The notes under the pieces: model-generated | Told to the model about the DNA's origin: nothing | Seen by the model: only the letters and a program-made list of their open reading frames with translations | Database searches by the model: none | Shown: in pieces, positions 17,761 to 24,355 of the stretch | Layout: each line of letters starts with the position of its first letter | Position numbering within the stretch: position 1 is the first letter of the stretch | Made by a program: the position numbers and the translations under genes | Origin: an uncultured Bacteroides sp. | GTDB taxonomy: Bacteria > Bacteroidota > Bacteroidia > Bacteroidales > Bacteroidaceae | DNA: 37,630 nucleotides | Assembly (NCBI GenBank): GCA_947173895.1 | Contig: CAMWGU010000020.1 | Coordinates: 1 to 37,630 of the forward strand | Direction: 5' to 3'

Positions 17761-17823
17761 AAGATAGTGCAAGTAAATAAGGAGATAAATAATGGCTCGT
17801 TTATTTGACTTGCACTATCTTTG
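17761..17823 (+). promoter_or_regulatory. Promoter of the first GH125 gene with overlapping inverted repeat
   Basis: A consensus Bacteroides -7 box TATCTTTG lies at 17816-17823, 24 bp before the ATG. Its first six bases fall inside the right arm (17808-17821, ACTTGCACTATCTT) of a 14-bp perfect inverted repeat whose left arm is 17761-17774. With one bulged base the pairing extends inward to about 20 bp. No clear -33 TTTG is present at the right spacing. The overlap suggests an operator or an RNA hairpin controlling this promoter. Confidence 0.6.
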
Positions 17824-17847
17824 TCTCATGTTTTAAAATGGAATACT

Positions 17848-19164
17848 ATGAAAAGAAAATCAATTATTTATGGAGTTTTGTTGGCTGGTTTATGTTGCTT
17901 CTCATGTGGTAACAAGCAACCGGTTTCACAGGAAAAACAGTTGGCGGAATGTATTATGCATGATACATTGATGAATCGAGTGGATTCAATGGCTCGTGAG
18001 ATAGTGAAAGGAGGATTTAATGCAGGCGATGGTTATGGGGAAGTGTGGATTCGGGATTATAATACATTTATAGAATTGGCAATGGAGGTGATGCCCGATA
18101 GTTTGATACAGGATAATTTGTTGACCTTTTTTCGCTTTCAAGGAAAGACGGGAGATATTGTAGACGGTTTTATTGATATAAATAAAGCTGCTTCCAGCGA
18201 AATAGGATATCAATATAGATATTCTTCTACAGAACCCCGTTACGCTGCTCATAAAAATACGGTGGAAACTGATCAGGAATCTTCTTTGGTGCAGGCGGTA
18301 TGGCGTTATGTGACCAAAAGCGGGAATCGTGCTTTCTTGAAACAGGTAGTGGATGGGAAAACTGTAGAGGAACGTTTGGCTAACGCATTGGATTTTTTGT
18401 TAAAAGAACGTTATAATGCAACATACGGTTTGTTGTGGGGGGCTACAACTGCCGATTGGGGGGATGTGCAACCTGAACATCCATGGGGAGTAGAATTGGA
18501 TGAAAATTCCCATCTTTGTATTGATATTTATGATAATGCTTTTTTTATTATAGCTATCAATCATTATTTGGAATTGATCGATAATCAGGAAGCTAGGAAC
18601 TATTGGGCCGAAATTCGTGATAATATACATTCTAATGTGCGAAGATATTTATGGGATGATAAAGCGCAGAAATTTATTCCCCATATTTATTTGGATGGCT
18701 CCCCTTTTCCTGCAGAATTTGATGAAAAAAAGGTTTATTATCATGGAGGCACTGCCATGGCTATAGAGGCTGGTTTATTGTCTAAAGAGGAAATTAAAAT
18801 TTCTAATGACGCTATGCTTGCTAATGTGAAAGCGTCAGGTGCTCCCAGTATAGGACTGACGGTTTATCCTCCTTATCCTGATGGCTTTTTTCAGAATAAG
18901 GATATGCATCCTTATGGATATCAGAACGGAGGCGACTGGACTTGGTTTGGAGCTCGGATGATTTTGCAGTTAGTGCGTAATGGTTTTGCTCAAGAGGCTT
19001 ATGACGAAATACAACCTATGCTGGAACGTGTTGTGAAAAACGGAGGCTTTTATGAATGGTATGCCGTAGATGGTACACCTTCCGGTTCTGGTACTTTCCG
19101 GGGCGAAGCCGGTGTTTTACATAAAGCGATCAAAGCTCTTAAGGTGTGGGCTAAAGAACAATAA
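17848..19164 (+). CDS. GH125 exo-alpha-mannosidase, lipoprotein (first paralogue)
   Basis: Metal-independent inverting exo-alpha-1,6-mannosidase of family GH125, 438 aa. The ATG at 17848 is chosen because it begins a lipoprotein signal (MKRKSIIYGVLLAGLCCFSC, Cys20) and lies downstream of the promoter box; the longer TTG-started frame from 17821 overlaps that box. Family signatures: GGFNAGDGYGEVWIRDYNTFIELAME, KNTVETDQESSLVQAVWRY, TADWGDVQPEHPWG, IPHIYLDGSPFP, YYHGGTAMAIEAGLL, YQNGGDWTWFGARM, and FYEWYAVDGTPSGSGTFRG near the end. Expected to trim alpha-1,6-mannose from N-glycan cores or yeast mannan fragments in the periplasm. A second paralogue lies 1 kb downstream. It converges with the AraC gene, with stops 16 bp apart. 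Confidence 0.93.
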   Translation: MKRKSIIYGVLLAGLCCFSCGNKQPVSQEKQLAECIMHDTLMNRVDSMAREIVKGGFNAGDGYGEVWIRDYNTFIELAMEVMPDSLIQDNLLTFFRFQGKTGDIVDGFIDINKAASSEIGYQYRYSSTEPRYAAHKNTVETDQESSLVQAVWRYVTKSGNRAFLKQVVDGKTVEERLANALDFLLKERYNATYGLLWGATTADWGDVQPEHPWGVELDENSHLCIDIYDNAFFIIAINHYLELIDNQEARNYWAEIRDNIHSNVRRYLWDDKAQKFIPHIYLDGSPFPAEFDEKKVYYHGGTAMAIEAGLLSKEEIKISNDAMLANVKASGAPSIGLTVYPPYPDGFFQNKDMHPYGYQNGGDWTWFGARMILQLVRNGFAQEAYDEIQPMLERVVKNGGFYEWYAVDGTPSGSGTFRGEAGVLHKAIKALKVWAKEQ

Positions 19165-19180
19165 AAGTACAATTGGGGGA

Positions 19181-20065
19181 CTAGGCCTCTTTCTTTCTGT
19201 ATTGTGAAGGTGAAATACCCATTATCTTTGTGAATATACGAGAGAAATAGGCTGGTTCCTCAAAACCTAGTTTTAAGGCTATTTCATTTAGCTTCAGGTT
19301 AGTTAGCTCAATATATTGGCATGCTTTTTGAATTTTCAAACGTATGAAATAGTTGATGGGTGAAACACCTGTTTCTTTCATAAATAGCATGGAAAAGTGT
19401 GAAGGAGAATATTTGAAATAGGAGGCAAACTGCTCTAAACTTAAATTTTGCTGGATGTTTTCTTCCATGTAATAGATAACTCGCGAAGAAAAAGGATATT
19501 CTTTGTGAGTAGGGGTGGTGATATGGCGATATTGCTCCAGATAAGTGAAGGAGGCTAAAAACATATATAGACACATGGATGAATAGACCATGTATTCTTT
19601 AATATATCCCATAGAAAAGCAACTGTAAATTTCTTCAAAAAGATGAAATCGTTCTTGTAACCTAGAATGTTCATTGGGGAGTAGAGGTTTCGGGATGTAT
19701 TTGTCTGGAAGGAATGAAGAGGACAGCTCTCCGCGAAAATGCAACCAATAAATAGTCCATGGATCCGTATCGTCAGCTCCAAAGGAGTAGGGAACATAGG
19801 GAGGGAGCATGATGTATTGATTCTTTTCTATAACATACGTTTTACCATATATTTTGTACCACCCTTTACCTTCAGTGCAATAAATTAGCATTGTGTAGTC
19901 GCAACCTTCTTCTTTTTGTACATAGTGGAATTTTACCCGAGGAAAGAAACCTATTTTTCGAACATACAGGTTGCCGATTAGTGGGTCTTTACTGTAAGTG
20001 TTCAACAGATCTTCAGGTAGTGAGATGAGCCGTTCTCCTTTAAAGCCTTCTTTTATTTTTGCCAT
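19181..20065 (-). CDS. AraC-family transcriptional regulator
   Basis: Cytoplasmic one-component regulator, 294 aa. An N-terminal cupin-like ligand-binding domain (about 20-165; YTMLIYCTEGKGWYKI, YIMLPPYVPYSFGADDTDPWTIYWLHF) is followed by a C-terminal double helix-turn-helix of the AraC/XylS type (about 195-290; LSLEQFASYFKYSPSHFSMLF, LNEIALKLGFEEPAYFSRIF). It lies between the two GH125 genes and is transcribed divergently from the second, with abutting promoters in the 98-bp gap. The likely role is control of the mannoside operon in response to a mannose-derived ligand, by analogy with sugar-binding AraC proteins. That ligand is inference. Control by AraC type rather than hybrid two-component or SusR type is notable for a Bacteroides glycan locus. 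Confidence 0.93.
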   Translation of the reverse strand: MAKIKEGFKGERLISLPEDLLNTYSKDPLIGNLYVRKIGFFPRVKFHYVQKEEGCDYTMLIYCTEGKGWYKIYGKTYVIEKNQYIMLPPYVPYSFGADDTDPWTIYWLHFRGELSSSFLPDKYIPKPLLPNEHSRLQERFHLFEEIYSCFSMGYIKEYMVYSSMCLYMFLASFTYLEQYRHITTPTHKEYPFSSRVIYYMEENIQQNLSLEQFASYFKYSPSHFSMLFMKETGVSPINYFIRLKIQKACQYIELTNLKLNEIALKLGFEEPAYFSRIFTKIMGISPSQYRKKEA

Positions 20066-20104
20066 AATCTATATAAATCGTAAGAAAGTACAAGAAAATA
20101 AGAA

Positions 20105-20136
20105 CAAAGATAATCTTCTGTTTGTGGATAACCAAA
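20105..20136 (-). promoter_or_regulatory. Promoter of the araC-type gene
   Basis: On the minus strand, TTTG (20136-20133) and TATCTTTG (20112-20105) are separated by 20 nt, an excellent match to the Bacteroides -33/-7 consensus. The expected transcription start is near 20098, about 33 nt before the ATG. Confidence 0.8.
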
Positions 20137-20144
20137 TACCTTTG
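20137..20144 (+). promoter_or_regulatory. -7 box for the GH125-manA-ROK-GH92-MFS operon
   Basis: TACCTTTG lies 19 bp before the ATG of the second GH125 gene. It directly abuts the -33 box of the divergent AraC promoter (20133-20136). No good -33 TTTG is found 19-21 nt upstream, which fits a promoter that needs an activator. Confidence 0.65.
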
Positions 20145-20163
20145 CAAAAAAACGAAAAACACT

Positions 20164-21462
20164 ATGAAAAAAAATTTTTGTTTCACCATCTTATTATCCT
20201 CTTTGCTGGCTGCTTGTAATGCTCCGACAAAGAATCAACAATTGTCGGAAGCAATACGTCAGGATGCTTCTTTGGAAAAGGTAGACAGCATGGCGCGTGC
20301 TGTTATTCGCAAAGGATTTAACGCAGGTAGTGGTTATTCTCAGATTTGGGCGCGTGATATGAATACTTTTATAGAAGTGGCTTGTGAAGAAAGCGAACCT
20401 AATGATCTTCGCAATGCTATTTTATTGTTCTTTGCTATGCAGCAACCTAATGGTGAAATGATCGATGGTTATGTGTTGAAACCAGATTTTACTTGGTATG
20501 ATGATACTCCTTATTATTCGGAAGCAGCTCCCGAACATGTGGGATTTAAAAATACAGTAGAGACAGATCAAGAAAGTTCTTTAATACAAATTGTAGGAAA
20601 ATACGTTCGAAAGACCAAGGATCGTTCCATATTGGAAGAGAATATAGCAGGCCGTACTGTGATGGAGCGTATGGATGATATGGTGAACTATCTGATGAGA
20701 GAACGTTACGATGAAAAGTATGGATTGCTGTATGGGGCTATGACTGCGGATTGGGGGGATGTGCAGCCGAACGATGATTTTGGTTGCGATATGAATGAAT
20801 TGTCGGATAAGGCGATCGATGTGTACGACAATGCTATGTTTCTTATCGCATTGGATTATTTGCAAGAAATGTCTGTGGATACTACTTTGATTGCCAAATG
20901 GAAGAAAATGCATGATAGAATTGCAATGAATGTGCGGAAACATCTTTGGGATGCAGAGCGGCAAAAATTCATTCCTCATATTTATCCAGAGGGATCTCCG
21001 ATTCCGGAAGGATTTGATGAAAATGAGATTTATTACCATGGTGGGACAGCTGTGGCCATAGAAGCAGGATTGCTTTCAAAAAAAGAAATAGAGGTAGTTA
21101 ATGCACAGATGTTGGAAAATGTCCGGCTGTCTGGTATGCCTAGCATTGGTTTGACGTTGTATCCCGTTTATCCCGAGGGCTTTTTCCATGGAGGAATGTC
21201 AAAACCTTATGTATACCAAAATGGTGGTGACTGGACTTGGTTCGGGGGGCGGATGATACAACAACTTATTGCTAATGGTTTTGTGGAAGAAGCTTATACC
21301 GAAGTACGTCCGATGATAGACCGTGTGATAACTAATAATGGTTTTTATGAATGGTATGGCATGGGGGGTGTACCTAGTGGATCAGGACATTTCAAAGGAT
21401 CGGCAGGGGTATTGGCTAAAGCTGTCGAAATGTTTTATGAATGGGCTGAAAAAGAAAAATAA
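20164..21462 (+). CDS. GH125 exo-alpha-mannosidase, lipoprotein (second paralogue)
   Basis: Second GH125 enzyme, 432 aa from the ATG at 20164, which opens a clear lipoprotein signal (LLSSLLAAC, Cys18). The upstream in-frame ATG at 20122 would overlap the promoter box and is rejected. It shares with the first copy KGFNAGSGYSQIWARDMNTF, KNTVETDQESSL, TADWGDVQPNDDFG, FIPHIYPEGSPIP, YYHGGTAVAIEAGLLSKKEI, YQNGGDWTWFGGRM and FYEWYGMGGVPSGSGHFKG. The two copies differ throughout, so this is an old duplication or separate recruitment rather than a recent copy, and they may favour different alpha-mannosides. It is the first gene of a tight operon; the isomerase gene starts 3 bp after its stop. Confidence 0.93.
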   Translation: MKKNFCFTILLSSLLAACNAPTKNQQLSEAIRQDASLEKVDSMARAVIRKGFNAGSGYSQIWARDMNTFIEVACEESEPNDLRNAILLFFAMQQPNGEMIDGYVLKPDFTWYDDTPYYSEAAPEHVGFKNTVETDQESSLIQIVGKYVRKTKDRSILEENIAGRTVMERMDDMVNYLMRERYDEKYGLLYGAMTADWGDVQPNDDFGCDMNELSDKAIDVYDNAMFLIALDYLQEMSVDTTLIAKWKKMHDRIAMNVRKHLWDAERQKFIPHIYPEGSPIPEGFDENEIYYHGGTAVAIEAGLLSKKEIEVVNAQMLENVRLSGMPSIGLTLYPVYPEGFFHGGMSKPYVYQNGGDWTWFGGRMIQQLIANGFVEEAYTEVRPMIDRVITNNGFYEWYGMGGVPSGSGHFKGSAGVLAKAVEMFYEWAEKEK

Positions 21463-21465
21463 AAT

Positions 21466-23214
21466 ATGAGAAAAAGTAATTATGATAAGTTTCCAGCTAC
21501 CGAAATTCAAGGTCGTATTTGGAAAGGATGGGACGAGATTTGTAGTCATATTGGCAGGGCTTGTGCATTACGTGGCGGTAAACGCCATATATTGGTGGTA
21601 GAATGCTATCAGGGAGTTCATCATGAAGAACTTTTTGCAGCTTTTTCTACATTGAATGGAGTAACGGCTATTCATATGCAGTCGCTTTTTAAACCTGCAG
21701 CTGAGATTGAAACAATGACTTATCCATGGCTTACCGATGACCGTATTTTTGGTCGTCGATCTCATTTTTCGTATCAAGATTTTTGGGATAAAGATAAAGT
21801 GGATGCATTACGGCGTCAGTTGGATGAATTATCTGGATTAGTGTTGGTATATGGACATGGTGCTGCCGAAGTAGTGCCCGATGGAGACACGTTGATTTAT
21901 GCAGATATGGCACGTTGGGAAATCCAGATGCGTTCGCGTCGGAAAGAGATAAATGGTTTGGGAGTGGAAAATAGGGAAGTAGCTCCGTCTATTCATTATA
22001 AACGCGGTTATTTTGTAGACTGGATTGTATGTGACAATCTGAAAAAGAAATTGCTGGCAAAAGCAGATTTTTGGTTGGATACACATATCAGTGGTGAACC
22101 AAAAATGATTGAGGGAGAAACGATGCGGGCTGGTTTGGAGAAAATAGTTCATCAACCTTTTCGTGTAGTTCCGTTTTTTGATCCGGCACCTTGGGGAGGA
22201 CAATGGATGAAAGAAGTTTGCGACCTAGATCAAAAACAAGCTAACTTTGGCTGGTGTTTTGATTGTGTGCCCGAAGAAAATAGTTTGTATTTGAAAATAG
22301 ATGGTGAATTGTTTGAGATGCCTTCTAATAATCTGGTATTTTATAAAACCCGAGAGTTGTTGGGAGCTCCGGTAGAGTCGCGATTTGGACAGGATTTTCC
22401 GATTCGTTTTGATTTCCTTGACACGATAGGAGGGGGGAACTTGAGCTTACAGGTGCATCCTACTACACAATATATACGGGATACTTTTGGTTTGTACTAT
22501 ACGCAGGATGAAAGTTATTATTTACTGGATGCCGAAGAAGGAGCAACCGTGTTTTTGGGATTGAAGACCGGAGTGAATCCAGATGAAATGGTTGACAGTT
22601 TGAATGAAGCGAAACAGCAAGGAGGTACATTCGATACGACTAAGTTTGTAAATGAATGGCCGGCGAAAAAACATGATCATTATTTGATACCGGGAGGAAC
22701 CGTTCATTGTTCGGGAGCTGGTGCAATGGTGTTGGAAATCAGTTCTACTCCCAGTATCTTTACCTTTAAACTTTGGGACTGGGGACGTTTGGGATTGGAT
22801 GGCTTGCTTCGTCCTATAAATATCGGCCATGGATCGAAAGTTATTCAATGGGAACGTGATACGGAGTTTGCTCGACAGCATTTGATAAATCAAGTAGAAC
22901 TGATTGCCGAGGGAGAAGGATGGATTGAAGAGCGTACAGGATTGCATGAAAATGAATTTATAGAAACCCGTCGTCATTGGTTTACGGACAAAGTAACACA
23001 TCACACTGGTGGAGGTGTAAATGTTCTGAATGTGATAGAGGGAGATGAATTGATAGTAGAAAGTCCATCGGGAGCATTTAATCCTTTTATTGTACACTAT
23101 GCTGAAACGTTTATTATTCCGGCTGCAGTGGATGAATATACTATCAGGCCTTATGGTGCTTCTACTGGGAAAAAATGTGGAACGATTAAGGCGTATGTCA
23201 GATTTAAACAATAA
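21466..23214 (+). CDS. manA: Type I mannose-6-phosphate isomerase with long N-terminal extension
   Basis: Cytoplasmic zinc enzyme interconverting mannose-6-phosphate and fructose-6-phosphate, 582 aa. The C-terminal part (about 230-582) carries the PMI type I signatures: DPAPWGGQWM, NLSLQVHP (Gln329, His331), DESYYLLD (Glu349) and GTVHCSGAGAMVLEISSTPS (His414) followed by KLWDWGRLGLDG. Gln, His, Glu and His are the expected metal ligands. The first roughly 225 residues are not part of the classical enzyme (E. coli ManA is about 390 aa). This region reads like a globular alpha/beta domain (GKRHILVVECYQGVHHEEL; DGDTLIYADMARWEIQMRSR) and may be a P-loop-kinase-like fold without a Walker A motif; that is a guess. 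Its position between the mannosidase and sugar kinase genes supports mannose as the pathway sugar. Confidence 0.9.
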   Translation: MRKSNYDKFPATEIQGRIWKGWDEICSHIGRACALRGGKRHILVVECYQGVHHEELFAAFSTLNGVTAIHMQSLFKPAAEIETMTYPWLTDDRIFGRRSHFSYQDFWDKDKVDALRRQLDELSGLVLVYGHGAAEVVPDGDTLIYADMARWEIQMRSRRKEINGLGVENREVAPSIHYKRGYFVDWIVCDNLKKKLLAKADFWLDTHISGEPKMIEGETMRAGLEKIVHQPFRVVPFFDPAPWGGQWMKEVCDLDQKQANFGWCFDCVPEENSLYLKIDGELFEMPSNNLVFYKTRELLGAPVESRFGQDFPIRFDFLDTIGGGNLSLQVHPTTQYIRDTFGLYYTQDESYYLLDAEEGATVFLGLKTGVNPDEMVDSLNEAKQQGGTFDTTKFVNEWPAKKHDHYLIPGGTVHCSGAGAMVLEISSTPSIFTFKLWDWGRLGLDGLLRPINIGHGSKVIQWERDTEFARQHLINQVELIAEGEGWIEERTGLHENEFIETRRHWFTDKVTHHTGGGVNVLNVIEGDELIVESPSGAFNPFIVHYAETFIIPAAVDEYTIRPYGASTGKKCGTIKAYVRFKQ

Positions 23215-23228
23215 CTTCAAATTGATTA

Positions 23229-24332
23229 ATGGTTATGGTGAATTATAAGGAAGATAAGCGTATTGTATTGACGTTGGATGCAGGGGGAACCAATTTGGTG
23301 TTCACAGCCATACAAGGTGGAGTAGAGTTAGTTACCCCTGTCGTTCTTCCGGCTGAAGCGGATAATCTGACTCGTTGTTTGGATAATCTGGTGAAAGGTT
23401 TTACAATGGTTTCACGAATGTTACCAACACCGCCTGTGGCTATCAGTTTTGCCTTTCCTGGTCCGGCAGACTATAAATCCGGCATTATAGGTGATTTACC
23501 CAACTTTCCCTCTTTTCGCGGTGGAGTGGCGTTAGGTCCTTTTCTAGAACATACGTTTGGAATTCCGGTATTTATAAATAATGACGGAAATCTGTTTGCT
23601 TATGGCGAGGCGTTGACAGGTGTCTTGCCCGAACTGAATAACGCTTTAGAAAGAGCAGGGAGTCAGAAACGATATCACAATTTATTAGGAATTACTTTAG
23701 GAACCGGATTTGGAGCCGGAGTAGTGGTGAATGGTGAATTGCTTTTGGGTGATAATGGTGCCGGGGGAGATGTCTGGTGTTTACGCAATAAAAAATATTC
23801 GTCCTGCATTGTGGAAGAAAGTGTCAGTATCCGTGCAGTAAAACGGGTTTATGCGGAATATTCGGGGGATGTTTCAGAGCTGACTCCCAAAGAAATTTTT
23901 GATATAGCCGAAGGGAAACGTCCGGGAAATCGGGTAGCTGCGTTGAAAGCATTTGAAGAATTAGGAGAAATGGCTGGTGATGCCATTGCTTCAGCTATTA
24001 CATTGATTGATGGAATAGTGGTATTGGGTGGAGGATTGTCTGGAGCGGCTGACTATATTTTACCCTCTTTGCTGAGAGAAATGAATAGTTCTCTTTCGAT
24101 GATGAATGGATGTTCGTTTGGGCGTTTACAGATGAAGACGTTTAATTTGGATAATCCGGATGAATTTATTTGTTTTGCAAAAGGTGAGGCTGTGGAAATC
24201 AAGATCCCAGGTTATGGAGGCAAAGTGGTATATGATTCGTTTAAACGTATTGGTGTAGCGGTGTCTAAACAGGGAGCAAACCGTTCCATTGCTATGGGGG
24301 CTTATGTATATGCTCTGAATCATTTACGATAA
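23229..24332 (+). CDS. ROK-family sugar kinase (probable mannokinase/fructokinase)
   Basis: Cytoplasmic ATP-dependent sugar kinase of the ROK family, 367 aa. Phosphate-binding motif LTLDAGGTNLVF (about 14-25), catalytic Asp119 in INNDGNLFAYGEA, LGITLGTGFGAGVVVNG, and adenosine motif VVLGGGLSGAADYILP. The ROK zinc motif (a Cys-rich CxCGxxGC cluster after GH) is not intact: the corresponding stretch reads GAGGDVWCLRNKKYSSCIVE with only two Cys, so the zinc site is altered or absent. Beside a mannose-6-phosphate isomerase and mannosidases, the likely reaction is mannose to mannose-6-phosphate; the substrate is inferred from context. It starts 14 bp after manA. A second in-frame ATG at 23235 is also possible. 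Confidence 0.9.
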   Translation: MVMVNYKEDKRIVLTLDAGGTNLVFTAIQGGVELVTPVVLPAEADNLTRCLDNLVKGFTMVSRMLPTPPVAISFAFPGPADYKSGIIGDLPNFPSFRGGVALGPFLEHTFGIPVFINNDGNLFAYGEALTGVLPELNNALERAGSQKRYHNLLGITLGTGFGAGVVVNGELLLGDNGAGGDVWCLRNKKYSSCIVEESVSIRAVKRVYAEYSGDVSELTPKEIFDIAEGKRPGNRVAALKAFEELGEMAGDAIASAITLIDGIVVLGGGLSGAADYILPSLLREMNSSLSMMNGCSFGRLQMKTFNLDNPDEFICFAKGEAVEIKIPGYGGKVVYDSFKRIGVAVSKQGANRSIAMGAYVYALNHLR

Positions 24333-24355
24333 ACTTTTTATGAATCTATTTAGTT

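Noticed and set aside
17761..17821. Invertible promoter flanked by inverted repeats, as in Bacteroides capsule loci
   Set aside because: Only about 20-33 bp lie between the arms, too short for known invertible segments, and no recombinase gene is nearby.
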